NCBI GenBank assembly: GCA_022574595.1
Contig: JACZRS010000003.1
Coordinates: forward strand, 1 to 64,000
Direction: 5' to 3'
DNA: 64,000 nt
Origin: Planctomycetota bacterium
GTDB lineage: Bacteria; Planctomycetota; Phycisphaerae; Phycisphaerales; SM1A02
Below the pieces are notes generated by a model. That model made no database searches and was not told the DNA's origin. It saw nothing but the letters and a program-made list of their open reading frames with translations. Shown one piece after another: positions 1-8,598 of the stretch. The translations under genes and the position numbers were made by a program. Each line of letters starts with the position of its first letter. Positions within the stretch are counted from its first letter, which is position 1.

Positions 1-104
1 CTAGCGTCTCCGTCACCCGATGCTTCCGGCGTCACCGCCGCCGTCGGTGCCGGTGTGACCGACTATGGGTGCGCCTCGAGGCGACGGTCTTGGCCGGCCC
101 ATTG

Positions 105-140
105 AAAAGCTCGCAGCATGTGGTGGGTCACGCTGCGAGC
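105..140 (-). terminator. Probable intrinsic terminator downstream of mraZ
   Basis: On the minus strand a perfect 9-bp stem (109-117 pairs with 132-140, GCTCGCAGC/GCTGCGAGC) with a 14-nt loop is followed directly by TTTT. Read on the plus strand the hairpin is followed by a G run instead, so it fits a terminator for minus-strand transcription coming from mraZ, about 465 bp after the mraZ stop. Confidence 0.6.
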
Positions 141-604
141 GGGGGAAGGGAACAGACAGGCTCAACCCTGACAACCAGTCAGAAGAGCCTTGTGGCAGGA
201 AAGGCCTCCGGCCCGGGCAAGGACCGGAGACGTACGGAATGATGGCGAGGGCATCTTGGCCCAGTGCCGCCCATCGGTCGCGACCAACGGGCCTCTTCGC
301 CGCGCTGACGGCTTGCCGCGCTCATTCGTCCCGTGTCCTCCCTGACCAGACGGGACGTTGATCGGAAACTGACCGGGCCGCCGTGGCAGATCGGGCCGAA
401 AACGCCGGCACAACGTCTGGTGCGTTGATGGGTTGCCGACATTGCGGTCCGATCCTGACCGAACGGCCGGTCCATGGGGAGTACGGCTCGACTCCGTCCT
501 TCGGCCAAGCTTCCGTGCTTGGCCGGCCGGCTCCCACCGTCGTATGTGCGCGTGGTCCTGAGTACACCCGGGGCGGGCACCGGCCGCAGATCGTCGTGCC
601 CCGT
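141..604 (-). other. Gene-poor, hairpin-rich stretch between mraZ and terminator
   Basis: No convincing protein is seen here. Several frames stay open because of high GC, but their translations are Arg/Pro-rich with no recognisable motif. The stretch contains strong hairpins: 503-510 with 517-524 (GGCCAAGC/GCTTGGCC) and 327-334 with 350-357 (CGTCCCGT/ACGGGACG). Lying between mraZ and a minus-strand terminator, it could be a long 3' UTR or an undescribed structured RNA. I looked for RNase P, tmRNA and SRP RNA signature sequences and did not find them. The rsmH gene that usually follows mraZ is not here. Confidence 0.4.
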
Positions 605-1087
605 TCATGAACCCGGATCGCGCTCGGGCCGCGGCTGCTCGATGAGGGCTTGCCGTGCGCGGTGAAAGATCGTGGGTTTCTCGGTCAGCTTCTCCTGCCG
701 TCTTCGCTCCCATTGCCCCGGGTCCCGCAGCTCCAAATGGTCGCGCATACCCAGGATGACGACCTTGGATCCGATCCCCGCTGCGTCGAGCATCGCCTGG
801 GGCAGCCGCACCCGACCGGTCTTGTCCATCTCCAGCCGCCGGGCGCTGGGGAAGGTGATCTCGTCGAACGCCATCATCTCCTCGGCCGGCAGCAGTGAGA
901 CCTCGATCGCCCCGGCCATGCGCTCGAACGTCCGCTCCGGCCAAAGCCACAGTGCATCGTTGGGGCCGGCTGTGACGTAGAACGCCAGCCCGTCTCGTTC
1001 GGGGTGAAGGCGCGAGCGAATCTCGGCGGGGATCGCCAGTCGCTGCTTCGCGTCGATCGTATACTCGTATTCGCCTGTAAACAGCAC
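605..1087 (-). CDS. mraZ: Transcriptional regulator MraZ
   Basis: This 160-aa protein has the two SpoVT/AbrB-like DNA-binding repeats typical of MraZ, the conserved regulator at the head of the division and cell wall (dcw) cluster. The first repeat runs from the N-terminus (TIDAKQRLAIP at about residues 10-20) and the second is around residues 83-120 (EMDKTGRVRLP). Length fits the family (about 140-160 aa). The start is GTG at 1087, with a GAGG/AGGAA stretch at 1100-1091 as ribosome binding site. Upstream lies a 10-bp-phased GTGG repeat array, the expected autoregulatory operator. Unusually, rsmH, ftsL and ftsI do not follow on the minus strand; a terminator-like hairpin closes the transcript instead. 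Confidence 0.95.
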   Translation of the reverse strand: MLFTGEYEYTIDAKQRLAIPAEIRSRLHPERDGLAFYVTAGPNDALWLWPERTFERMAGAIEVSLLPAEEMMAFDEITFPSARRLEMDKTGRVRLPQAMLDAAGIGSKVVILGMRDHLELRDPGQWERRRQEKLTEKPTIFHRARQALIEQPRPERDPGS

Positions 1088-1405
1088 GCATTCCTGCCTC
1101 GGCTAGGTGGTGGCACAACTTAACCCACCGCTCGCCACTTTGCAACACCCTTCACCACTTTTCCTCATAATCCGGTCAAGTCACACCCTCACCACCGGCC
1201 CGGAGCGCACGGTAAGTCACAGCCACAGCGTTGGTTGAGCCAACTCACCCCCGCGAAAAAAAACTGCTCGCGCCAGCCGGAACGCAGATAATGGTTGCCC
1301 GCCGCCGAGCCGATCAAACTTCTGACCGATCCCGCTGGACCGGACGCTCATGATTCGCGCACTGGCGTCAGACCCGGCGGGCCATCACCAGGCAGGGTAG
1401 ACTAG
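1088..1405. other. Intergenic region carrying the mraZ operator
   Basis: This 318-bp gap separates the divergent mraZ and flavin reductase genes. It contains the phased MraZ boxes (listed separately). Beyond those I see only short A-rich sequence near 1256-1263 and no ORF worth calling. A TTGACC at 1179-1174 on the minus strand could belong to a promoter, but no good -10 lies at the right distance. Confidence 0.5.
1117..1158 (-). promoter_or_regulatory. MraZ-binding operator: four 10-bp-phased GTGG boxes
   Basis: Read on the minus strand, GTGG, GTGT, GTGG, GTGG occur exactly every 10 bp, starting at 1158, 1148, 1138 and 1128, with a weaker TTGT in the same phase at 1118. MraZ in other bacteria binds direct repeats of a short TGG-containing box separated by 5 nt, so the ring-shaped oligomer reads one face of the helix. 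The array ends about 30 bp before the GTG start of mraZ. Confidence 0.8.
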
Positions 1406-1879
1406 ATGATTGGCGAGCTTCCCCGAGCACTTGGCCAGATTCCCTCCGGCCTGTTCCTGCTGACGACGAGCTACGACGGCCACCGCAGCGGCGTTCTCGT
1501 CAAGTGGGTTCAGCAATGCGCGGTCCGGCCACCCATGGTGATCGTGGCCATGAGCAAGGGACTGCCCGTCGAGCCACTGATACGCGACAGCCGAAGCTTC
1601 GCCCTGTGTCAGATCGCCCAGGATGACCGGTTTTTGCAGCGGAAGTTTGCGACGCCACCCGACGCGCTCGAGGACCCCTTCGTCACCCTCCCCACGATGA
1701 CCGCCCTCAGCGGCGCTCCCATCGTCAAGCGAGCGGTCGCGTATCTGGATTGCGAACTGGTCCGCCACATCGACCTGGAGACGGATCATGCCTTGTACGT
1801 CGGCCGAGTCCGCCAGGGCGGCGTGCTCAACGAAGGGCAACCGGCCGTGTTCTTGCGCGACAGCGATCTGGTCGCATGA
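1406..1879 (+). CDS. Flavin reductase-like domain protein
   Basis: The 157-aa product resembles the flavin reductase-like FMN-binding split-barrel family: an N-terminal IPSGLFLLTTSYDGHRSGVL stretch (about residues 12-31), the PPMVIVAMSKG strand that normally contacts FMN (about 42-52), a FALCQIAQDD segment (about 65-74), and a C-terminal segment with the usual DHALYVGRV strand (about 126-134). Such proteins bind FMN, reducing it or using it as cofactor with NAD(P)H; the substrate cannot be told. It stands alone between divergent mraZ and the convergent glycosyltransferase. The ATG at 1406 has only a weak ribosome binding site. Confidence 0.8.
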   Translation: MIGELPRALGQIPSGLFLLTTSYDGHRSGVLVKWVQQCAVRPPMVIVAMSKGLPVEPLIRDSRSFALCQIAQDDRFLQRKFATPPDALEDPFVTLPTMTALSGAPIVKRAVAYLDCELVRHIDLETDHALYVGRVRQGGVLNEGQPAVFLRDSDLVA

Positions 1880-1897
1880 ACGACACGAGCCGGCCTA

Positions 1898-3007
1898 TTA
1901 GCCCACCAGGCTGTTCACCACCCGGCTGATCGCCTCGTCAAACGCCCGCTCAGTGAAGCGCTCGGCGTTTCGGCGACACTGCACGGGATCGATGTGGGCC
2001 TGATCCAAAGCCGCGATCGCCTCGACCAGCGCCTCCACCATATGTTGCCTAAAGAAAACCCCGGTCTGCGGCGTCACCGTCTCCATGGCACCGCCGCCGG
2101 CAAACGCGATCACGGGGCATCCCGTCGCTTGGGCCTCAACTGGGATAAGCCCGAAGTCCTCGACTTGTGGAAACACCAGCGCCTTGGCCCGCCGGTACAG
2201 CTCACGCAGCGTCACGTCGTCCACGCGACCCAGCATCTCAACGGTCGGCCCCGCCGCGGCGGCCAAAGCCTTTCGCTGTGATCCGTCTCCGGCAACTTTC
2301 AACTTCAACCCAGCGTGGGAAGCGGCCCGCACGACCAGCTCGGTCCGCTTGTACGGTTCCAACGCCGATACCACCAGCAGCCAGTCCTCCCGTTGAACCC
2401 GCCGATCAGCGGTGAACCAATCCGTTCGCACCGGCGGATAGACGACCTGCGCCTCTCGGCCGAAGTACCGCTGGATTCGCCCGGCCGTGTGCTGGCTGTT
2501 GGCCAGGAACATCGTCACGCGATCAGCCGTCGCACGGTCCCAGCGTCGAAAGACCGGCCCGATCAGCCCAAGGCCCATTCCGCGCCAGCGGCCGCCTGAC
2601 CCCGTGGCGTACGCCTGAGTCTGAGCCCAGATGTACCGAGCCGGCGAATGGCAATAGCACAGGTGCGGCGTGCCCTTGGGGGGGCGAATCGACTTCATCA
2701 CGGCGGAGCTGGTCGAGATGAGCAAGTCGCACGGCGCGACCTTGAGCCGACCGACGGCCCACGGCATCAATGGCAAGTACTGACGCCGAAGCCGACCCGA
2801 CGCCCCGGGAAACCGTTGCAGCGGCGACGTAATGACGCGGCAAGCCGAGATGGCCTCGGTGAGCGGCCGGCCGTTGCTGACCAAGGTGTACAGCTCGCTC
2901 GGGCCGAACTGCCGCGCCAGCCGATCGAGCACGAACTCACCGCCGCGCATGCCGACCAGCCAGTCGTGAGCCAGTACGATCCTCGGCTTGGATTGGTCGT
3001 GTATCAT
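1898..3007 (-). CDS. Glycosyltransferase family 4 (GT-B fold)
   Basis: This 369-aa protein is a retaining GT4-type enzyme, most like mannosyl/galactosyltransferases of surface polysaccharide synthesis (WbaZ-like). The N-terminal acceptor domain starts with IVLAHDWLVGMRGGE (residues 10-24), a CHSPARYIW motif lies near 119-127, and the C-terminal nucleotide-sugar domain has VSALEPYKRTE (about 213-223), GDGSQRK, and the E-x7-E signature EDFGLIPVE at 283-291 followed by CPVIAFAGGG. Donor and acceptor sugars are unknown. It starts only 6 bp from the divergent amidohydrolase start at 3014, so the two must have overlapping promoter regions, or one start is further inside. Confidence 0.9.
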   Translation of the reverse strand: MIHDQSKPRIVLAHDWLVGMRGGEFVLDRLARQFGPSELYTLVSNGRPLTEAISACRVITSPLQRFPGASGRLRRQYLPLMPWAVGRLKVAPCDLLISTSSAVMKSIRPPKGTPHLCYCHSPARYIWAQTQAYATGSGGRWRGMGLGLIGPVFRRWDRATADRVTMFLANSQHTAGRIQRYFGREAQVVYPPVRTDWFTADRRVQREDWLLVVSALEPYKRTELVVRAASHAGLKLKVAGDGSQRKALAAAAGPTVEMLGRVDDVTLRELYRRAKALVFPQVEDFGLIPVEAQATGCPVIAFAGGGAMETVTPQTGVFFRQHMVEALVEAIAALDQAHIDPVQCRRNAERFTERAFDEAISRVVNSLVG

Positions 3008-3013
3008 CCGCCG

Positions 3014-4135
3014 ATGTCATCGCCGCCGCCAAAGACCGCAGACACTGGAATCGCAGCGCATCCGGCCAACCGCCTTGGATTGGACTACGCCGCCCAAGCC
3101 CGCTGCCTTGGCGACCCGACAGCCCCGATCATAGACGTTCACAGCCACATCAACGGCCAAACCGCGCCTGAGATCTACCGTCGCGTGGCCGACCTGTACG
3201 GCGTCAGCCTCACCTACTCCATGACCCAGTTGGAGGAGGTCGAGGCCGTCCGCGAGATCCTCGGCCGGCGGGTGCGGTTCATCGCCGTGCCCAACTACAC
3301 CGGCGAGGACCGCAAGCACCACCACGGTTTGGGGTTCGAAGAGCGCATCAGACGCTTCCATGAACTGGGGGTGCGGATCGTCAAGTTCTGGGCCGCCCCG
3401 CGCGGTATCGACTTCGGTCGAGAGATCGGCGAGCCGGACCTGTTGCGGTTGGATGGATCGACCCGGCTGAAGACAATGGAGCTGGCGGCGGACCTCGGCA
3501 TGATCTTCATGACGCACATTGCCGATCCCGATACGTGGTTCGCCGCCAAATACGCCGACGCCTCCGTGTATGGGACAAAGGCGCAGCAGTATGAGCCGTT
3601 CGAGGAGCTGTTGGATCGCTTTACCGTGCCGTGGATCGCCGCGCACATGGGCGGTTGGCCCGAGGATCTCGAGTTCCTGTCCGGATTGCTGTCGCGGCAC
3701 GACAATCTCTACCTCGACACCAGCGCTGCGAAGTGGATGGTCCGCGAGCTTAGTAAACACAGCCGCGATGATCTCGTCGCGTTCCTTCGGCGATGGCAGG
3801 GCCGCATCATGTTCGGCTCAGACATCGTGACCTCCGACGAACATATCAAGGCGGGTGAAAAGGAAAACGAACTCCACACTCGCGCCAACTCGGCCGACGA
3901 GGCGTTCGACTTGTACGCCAGCCGGTACTGGGTCTTTCGCACGCTCTTCGAGACGGACTACGACGGCGAGTCACCGATCGCTGACCCCGACTTAGCGATG
4001 GTCGATCCTGATCGATATGACGAGATGGACGCCCCGCAACTCGTGGGCAAATCCGTTCCGCCGGATCTCCTGCGCAGCCTCTACCATGACGCAGCCCACG
4101 ATCTCCTCGAACCGCTGCATCGTGACGAGTGCTGA
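3014..4135 (+). CDS. Amidohydrolase-family metal-dependent hydrolase
   Basis: The 373-aa product belongs to the amidohydrolase (TIM-barrel, Amidohydro_2-like) group. Metal-ligand motifs are visible: DVHSH at 41-45, H168 in MTHIAD, H211 in AAHMGG, and D270 in FGSD. The protein ends with a PPDLLRSLYHDAAHDLL helix, typical of this family. The frame stays open upstream to 2648, but the upstream part overlaps the glycosyltransferase and reads as nonsense, so the ATG at 3014 is chosen. Substrate unknown. The last 13 codons plus downstream DNA are duplicated at 4731-4810. Confidence 0.85.
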   Translation: MSSPPPKTADTGIAAHPANRLGLDYAAQARCLGDPTAPIIDVHSHINGQTAPEIYRRVADLYGVSLTYSMTQLEEVEAVREILGRRVRFIAVPNYTGEDRKHHHGLGFEERIRRFHELGVRIVKFWAAPRGIDFGREIGEPDLLRLDGSTRLKTMELAADLGMIFMTHIADPDTWFAAKYADASVYGTKAQQYEPFEELLDRFTVPWIAAHMGGWPEDLEFLSGLLSRHDNLYLDTSAAKWMVRELSKHSRDDLVAFLRRWQGRIMFGSDIVTSDEHIKAGEKENELHTRANSADEAFDLYASRYWVFRTLFETDYDGESPIADPDLAMVDPDRYDEMDAPQLVGKSVPPDLLRSLYHDAAHDLLEPLHRDEC

Positions 4136-4170
4136 CAACATCTCTTCGATAACCCGCATCGTCGCCGCCA
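4091..4170 (+). repeat. 80-bp duplication, copy 1 (3' end of amidohydrolase)
   Basis: This segment covers the last codons of the amidohydrolase (AAHDLLEPLHRDEC), its stop and about 35 bp beyond. It recurs at 4731-4810 in the same orientation with only a handful of mismatches. Confidence 0.85.
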
Positions 4171-4209
4171 ACAGCACGCGCTTCCACAGCCCCACTGTCC
4201 CGAGTTTCG

Positions 4210-4536
4210 CTAGCGATCGTCCGTCCCTCGCCGCCAGCCGCATTCCGGACAGCCACGCGAGAAATTGCCACGACGGTCGTAGTTACAGTTTGGGCAATGA
4301 CCCGCCCGTTCTCTCCGCTCCGCACGCGTGGAAAGCGCGTAGCAAAGAATGCTCCCTCCCACGACCAACACCCCTGCGATCATCCTAGCCCTAGCCTGGT
4401 GTGGTGCGAATGGACGGGACTCTACCCAACCAGTAATCGTGAATAGCCACAAGATGCCGAACGATACCGCCCAGAATCCAGTAAAAATCGCCATCATCCA
4501 TAGCCAGCCGGTCTGTCTTGTGCGTCCCAGCCTCAT
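4210..4536 (-). CDS. Small membrane protein with C-terminal zinc ribbon
   Basis: The 108-aa protein has two predicted membrane segments (about residues 11-36 and 52-67), then a basic linker and a C-terminal zinc ribbon CPNCNYDRRG...GCPECGWRR (about 80-102). This ribbon, with its CxxCxYDxRG and CPECGW halves, is common on otherwise unrelated membrane proteins of planctomycetes; two more proteins in this window (51588-52469 and 54528-55157) carry it. Function unknown; it may bind zinc and mediate protein contacts on the cytoplasmic side. It is convergent with the amidohydrolase and sits between the two copies of the 80-bp duplication. Confidence 0.8.
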   Translation of the reverse strand: MRLGRTRQTGWLWMMAIFTGFWAVSFGILWLFTITGWVESRPFAPHQARARMIAGVLVVGGSILCYALSTRAERRERAGHCPNCNYDRRGNFSRGCPECGWRRGTDDR

Positions 4537-4680
4537 GATTAGCTCACCTCGGGTGTGAGAACTCTGCGGACGACTTGCCTATTGACGCACCCTCCGTCTT
4601 CGTTGATCGATCACGACATGGTAGGCTCGGTGAAAACCCCGGCCAGTCAGCTATTTTCAAGTGCACGATGGTTGGAATCG

Positions 4681-4706
4681 CCTGACTCTTGATTCCTGAC
4701 CCCTGG
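4681..4706 (+). repeat. Degenerate TGACTCC-type repeat
   Basis: The 26 bases align to the right inverted repeat of the four-helix-bundle cassette at 61421-61450 with about 21 matches (CCTGACTC..GA.TCCTGAC..CTG). It appears to be a solo, decayed copy of that repeat family, in the GC-rich half of the window. Confidence 0.45.
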
Positions 4707-4730
4707 AATCTTTGCGCCGCTGTGTCCTCC

Positions 4731-4810
4731 GCAGCCCACGATCTCCTCGACCCGCTGCATCGCGACAAGTGCTGAAGACATCTCTTCGATAACCCGCATC
4801 GTCGCTGCCG
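4731..4810 (+). pseudogene. 80-bp duplication, copy 2 (amidohydrolase tail remnant)
   Basis: Translated in the same frame as the amidohydrolase tail, this reads AAHDLLDPLHRDKC then stop, a near copy of the end of the gene at 3014-4135. There is no upstream gene body in this frame, so it is a fragment rather than a gene. Confidence 0.75.
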
Positions 4811-4985
4811 ACCTATCCCTTGCATGATCGCAACGCGTCCCGTCGATCCAGGGAGCTTGCAGGAGCGCCCTGTGGGTCTCATCTACGGCGAGGCTACCTG
4901 ACTTCCTGCGAATATACTTGAATAGAGACTCAGATCTGGCGATTCTGATTGAGTGTGTTAGAGTGAACCCTAACTGGAGTCTTCG

Positions 4986-5978
4986 TTGAACCGGAAGCGC
5001 CCAGATAAACAGCGTAGCGGCCTTTGGGGTCTCTTCGGACTGGTGGCAGCGTTCTCCTTGGCCATGACCCTTGGGCAGTTTATCGCCACCAAGCGCGCGG
5101 CCCCGGATACGAGCGTCCGTATAGCAGCGACGCTGGTATCGTGGGGTCTCACGACTGACGGCTTGTCCGTCGGGGTTAGCGCGGATGAGATCGACCGACA
5201 TGTCGGCTTGCTCCGTAGCCCCGATGGCGAGAAGCGTGTCCGGGCGGCTGATTGGCTGGCATCGCGCGGCGTGCGGGACGCGGGTCCACACATCGCGGCC
5301 GCGATGGCCGACGCGGGGACTTTGCGTCCCTGCCAACTCGCCCACAGCTTGGGACAATTGGGCGACGAGCAATGGGTTGGGACGTTGGTCGCGGCAGCGA
5401 AGCAACCTCGTAATCTCGACCTCCGGGCCTGTGCGACGCTCGCCCTGAGTGAGATCGCGTCGCCGAGCTCGGTCGATGCGTTGATCGATCTGTGCCGGTT
5501 AGACTCTTCACGCAGCATGGCGCTGGAAGCGCTGGGCAGGATCGGCGACCCGTCCGCGCTGGAGTTTCTTCGGTCCGTCGCTACGTCACCGCGCGACGAG
5601 GCCGAGGGGGAGATTGCCCGCCGGGCGGTTGAGCGGATTGAACTCATGCAACGGGCTGACCCCATCCCTCTCCTCGTCGCGCGGCTGGAGACGTCGGGTC
5701 GGGGAGGCCGTCTGGAAACCTGGTCTGTGCGCGCGCTGGCGAGACTTCACGATGCACGGGCTATCCCCGCACTGCTCGATGCGCTGCGCCATCCACAGAT
5801 CAGCCGCAACGAGCGCATCGTGGTGGCGGCTGGGCTGCTCGCCCACGGCGAAGCCGGCACCACTGCGCTGCAGCAGGTCGTCGACAACCAGCCGCAAAGC
5901 AAGGTCGGCCGGACGGCGATGGCCGCCTTGCGCCTGATCGACACGATGGGGTATGCACCGACCCTTGCAAGTCGCTGA
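4986..5978 (+). CDS. Membrane-anchored HEAT-repeat protein
   Basis: The 330-aa protein has one N-terminal membrane segment (about residues 13-31) and then a series of paired helices of HEAT/PBS-lyase type, for example DALIDLCRLDSSRSMALEALGRIGD..., ETWSVRALARLHDARAIPALLDAL and RIVVAAGLLAHGEAGTTALQQV. Such alpha-solenoids bind other proteins; no enzymatic motif is seen. The start is TTG at 4986, supported by GGAG six bases upstream (4976-4979). It lies 48 bp before the DUF255 lipoprotein and is probably co-transcribed with it. Confidence 0.75.
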   Translation: MNRKRPDKQRSGLWGLFGLVAAFSLAMTLGQFIATKRAAPDTSVRIAATLVSWGLTTDGLSVGVSADEIDRHVGLLRSPDGEKRVRAADWLASRGVRDAGPHIAAAMADAGTLRPCQLAHSLGQLGDEQWVGTLVAAAKQPRNLDLRACATLALSEIASPSSVDALIDLCRLDSSRSMALEALGRIGDPSALEFLRSVATSPRDEAEGEIARRAVERIELMQRADPIPLLVARLETSGRGGRLETWSVRALARLHDARAIPALLDALRHPQISRNERIVVAAGLLAHGEAGTTALQQVVDNQPQSKVGRTAMAALRLIDTMGYAPTLASR

Positions 5979-6026
5979 GCACGAGCTGCGAGCATGGATG
6001 CAAGCTGAGTTCAAAGGGATGATACG

Positions 6027-8537
6027 ATGACGTACCGACTCCAAACCACTCTGGCCAGCGCCTCCGTCCTGATTGGGGCGTCGGCTTTGATTTCTCTTTC
6101 GGGATGCGGGGGTGATCAGCAAGAGGATGATGCACAGGTGGCGGGCGGGCCGGTCGCGGACGGATCGCCCGAGTCGGCGCAAAATGAGGCGGAACTGACG
6201 GACGGATCGTCGGACCTGCGGTTGATAACCGGGCACGTGCCAAACCTCGTTGACGCGACCAGCGGCGAGCACGAGTACACCAATCGACTGATCGACCAAA
6301 CCAGTCCGTACCTTCTCCAGCACGCGCATAACCCGGTGAACTGGTATTCGTGGGGACCTGAGGCGTTCGAAGCCGCGCGACGCGAGGACAAGCCGATCTT
6401 CATGAGCATCGGCTACTCCACGTGCTACTGGTGTCACGTCATGGAGCGCGAGAGCTTCGAGAATGAGCAGGTTGCCGCGTACATGAACCAGCACTTCATT
6501 GCGATCAAGGTCGATCGCGAAGAGCGGCCGAATGTGGACGACATCTACATGGCGGCGGTGCAGACACTAGCGGGGCGAGGCGGCTGGCCGATGTCAGTGT
6601 TCCTCGAGCCGCAGTCGCTCAAGCCATTCTACGGCGGCACCTACTTTCCGAAGCAGCGCTTCCTCGCGATCCTGCGACAGATCGCGGGCCAATGGACCAG
6701 CCAACGTTCACAGCTTTTGCAAAAGGCCGATCAGACCGCGCTCAACGTGACCCGGCGGCTCGGATCGTTTTCGCGGCCACAGTCGATTGACGGCCGCGAC
6801 GTGGACAACGCCGTCGCCAGATTCCTCGCCGGGTTCGACCAAGCGAACGGCGGCTTTCGTCGCGGAGCGCCGAAGTTCCCGATCCCGCCCAATCTTCAAT
6901 TCCTGATCTATGCGGGCTGGGACGACCCCTCGATGCGCCAGGCCCTGCTGTATACGTTGAACCGCATGGCCATGGGCGGGATATACGACCAGATCGGCGG
7001 CGGCTTTCATCGCTACAGCACCGACGCCCGCTGGCTCGTGCCGCACTTCGAGAAGATGCTCTACGACAACGGGCAGTTGGCGTCCGTCTATGCCGAGGCG
7101 TATCAGCGTACCGGCGACCCCTTTTACGCCGAGGTGCTGCGCCAAACCCTGGACTATGTTCTGCGCGAGATGACGAGCCCGCAAGGCCGACTCTACAGCG
7201 CTCAGGACGCAGAAGCCAACGAGCGCGAAGGCAGCAGCTACGTCTGGACGAAGGATCAGCTCCGGGCGGCGCTGTACGAGGCCGGACTCAGCGACGATAC
7301 CGACTTTGCGCTTGCGGTCTACGGCCTCGATCGCGGTCCGAACTTCCAGGATCCGCACCATCGCGAGGACGGTCGCAAGAATGTTTTGTACCTGTCAACC
7401 AAGCCCATCGACCAGGCGCGGTCGCTAGGCATGTCGTTGCCCGAGTACCAGGCGCGTCTCAAGAAGGTTCAACGGGCGATGCTGACCTCGCGCAACGCAC
7501 GTGTGCAGCCGATCACCGACGACAAGACGCTTGCAGCATGGAACGGATTGATGATCGCGGGTCTGGCAGACGGCGGACGGGTGCTCGATGATCCGCGGTA
7601 TCTCGAGGCGGCCAACAATGCGGCTCGGTTCATCCTCACGAATATGCGTACCTCCGACGGCGGACTGCTGCGCACGTACCGATCAGGCACGGCGAGGATA
7701 GACGGCCTCCTTGAGGACTATGCGTTCTTCATCCGCGGATTGCTGGCATTGCATCGGGCGACGGGCGACAATCAATTGGTGCAAAATGCGATCGAACTGG
7801 CCGAAGCGGCGCGAGGCCGTTTCTGGGACGATTCCTCTGGCGGCTTCTTCGACACGCTCCAGGGCCAAGCGGATCTGTTCGTTCGTACGAAGTCCACGCG
7901 CGACGGCGTTGTACCGAGCGGCAACTCCGTCATGATTCATAATCTCCTCGACCTCTATGAACTCACAGGCGATCCACGATATCTCAACGACGCCGCGGCC
8001 ACACTGAGGTTCCTAAGCCGCAAGATCAAGACCCAGCCGACGGGTAGTTCGATCGCCGTGTTGGCGCTCAATCGCTTCGCTGAGGCGTATCCTGGCTACC
8101 TTCCGGGCCAATCACAGCGTACCGCGGTGCCGCCCGATCCGGTCACGATCACGACGAGCACGAATACCGTGCGCGTCACCCCAACAGAACCAGGTGACGT
8201 GGAAGTGACGCTCCAGATCAGCGACGGCTACCATGTGAACGCGCACGATCCCGGATTGGCCCAACTTGTCGGGTTGACCGTGCGCGTGATCGGCCAGGGG
8301 CTGGAGGTGGAGGTGAACTATCCGGCCGGTGAGTCGTACCGCGGCCCGTTGGGCGACCTTGAACTCCGCGTACACAGTGGTCGGGTGACGTTGCCGGTGC
8401 GGATCACGCAGTCCGGGCCGGTGCAAGGCCAGCCGAAGCTCATGGTCACCTATCAGGTCTGCACGGATAAGGTGTGTCTGGCGCCGACGCGCAGCGTCCT
8501 GCCAATCAGGATCGTCGCCGCCTCAAGCAACGAGTGA
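6027..8537 (+). CDS. DUF255 (YyaL/SPATA20-like) thioredoxin-domain lipoprotein
   Basis: The 836-aa protein starts with a lipoprotein signal peptide (LSGC lipobox, Cys27). Residues ~85-250 form the DUF255 thioredoxin-like domain, with the hallmark [16 protein letters not shown], the CYWC redox motif at 133-136 and [11 protein letters not shown]. The middle (~260-680) is the (alpha/alpha)6-barrel region seen in YyaL and mammalian SPATA20. The C-terminal ~130 residues look like a DsbD N-terminal-type domain ([15 protein letters not shown] near the end), which in DsbD passes electrons to periplasmic partners. The fusion suggests an extracytoplasmic thiol-redox role; exact substrate unknown. The next gene (minus strand) is another thioredoxin-fold protein. 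Confidence 0.88.
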   Translation: MTYRLQTTLASASVLIGASALISLSGCGGDQQEDDAQVAGGPVADGSPESAQNEAELTDGSSDLRLITGHVPNLVDATSGEHEYTNRLIDQTSPYLLQHAHNPVNWYSWGPEAFEAARREDKPIFMSIGYSTCYWCHVMERESFENEQVAAYMNQHFIAIKVDREERPNVDDIYMAAVQTLAGRGGWPMSVFLEPQSLKPFYGGTYFPKQRFLAILRQIAGQWTSQRSQLLQKADQTALNVTRRLGSFSRPQSIDGRDVDNAVARFLAGFDQANGGFRRGAPKFPIPPNLQFLIYAGWDDPSMRQALLYTLNRMAMGGIYDQIGGGFHRYSTDARWLVPHFEKMLYDNGQLASVYAEAYQRTGDPFYAEVLRQTLDYVLREMTSPQGRLYSAQDAEANEREGSSYVWTKDQLRAALYEAGLSDDTDFALAVYGLDRGPNFQDPHHREDGRKNVLYLSTKPIDQARSLGMSLPEYQARLKKVQRAMLTSRNARVQPITDDKTLAAWNGLMIAGLADGGRVLDDPRYLEAANNAARFILTNMRTSDGGLLRTYRSGTARIDGLLEDYAFFIRGLLALHRATGDNQLVQNAIELAEAARGRFWDDSSGGFFDTLQGQADLFVRTKSTRDGVVPSGNSVMIHNLLDLYELTGDPRYLNDAAATLRFLSRKIKTQPTGSSIAVLALNRFAEAYPGYLPGQSQRTAVPPDPVTITTSTNTVRVTPTEPGDVEVTLQISDGYHVNAHDPGLAQLVGLTVRVIGQGLEVEVNYPAGESYRGPLGDLELRVHSGRVTLPVRITQSGPVQGQPKLMVTYQVCTDKVCLAPTRSVLPIRIVAASSNE

Positions 8538-8598
8538 TATTCGGAGCGTGCCGCCGTCGCGTCGGGCCGCTACAAGGCGCGAGCACCGCAGCTGTGCG

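Larger units (their letters stand above)
4537..4985. other. Intergenic region with repeat debris
   Basis: This 449-bp stretch has no convincing gene. It contains the second copy of the 80-bp amidohydrolase-tail duplication (4731-4810) and, just before it, a degenerate GACTCCT-type repeat (4681-4706). The rest (4811-4985) is unassigned leader for the HEAT-repeat gene, becoming AT-richer near its start. Confidence 0.5.

Noticed and set aside
141-604. RNase P, tmRNA or SRP RNA in the mraZ downstream region
   Set aside because: Their conserved core strings were looked for on both strands and not found.
162-1148. A long minus-strand frame of 328 codons overlapping mraZ, and smaller ones at 179-580 and 322-567
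   Set aside because: They are Arg/Pro/Gly-rich, overlap mraZ in another frame, and show no domain. High GC alone keeps such frames open.
2648-3013. Extended start of the amidohydrolase
   Set aside because: The extra 122 codons run antisense through the glycosyltransferase gene and give a nonsense translation.
3017-3760. Antisense frame of 247 codons across the amidohydrolase gene
   Set aside because: The plus strand has all metal-ligand motifs of the amidohydrolase; the antisense frame has none of any family.
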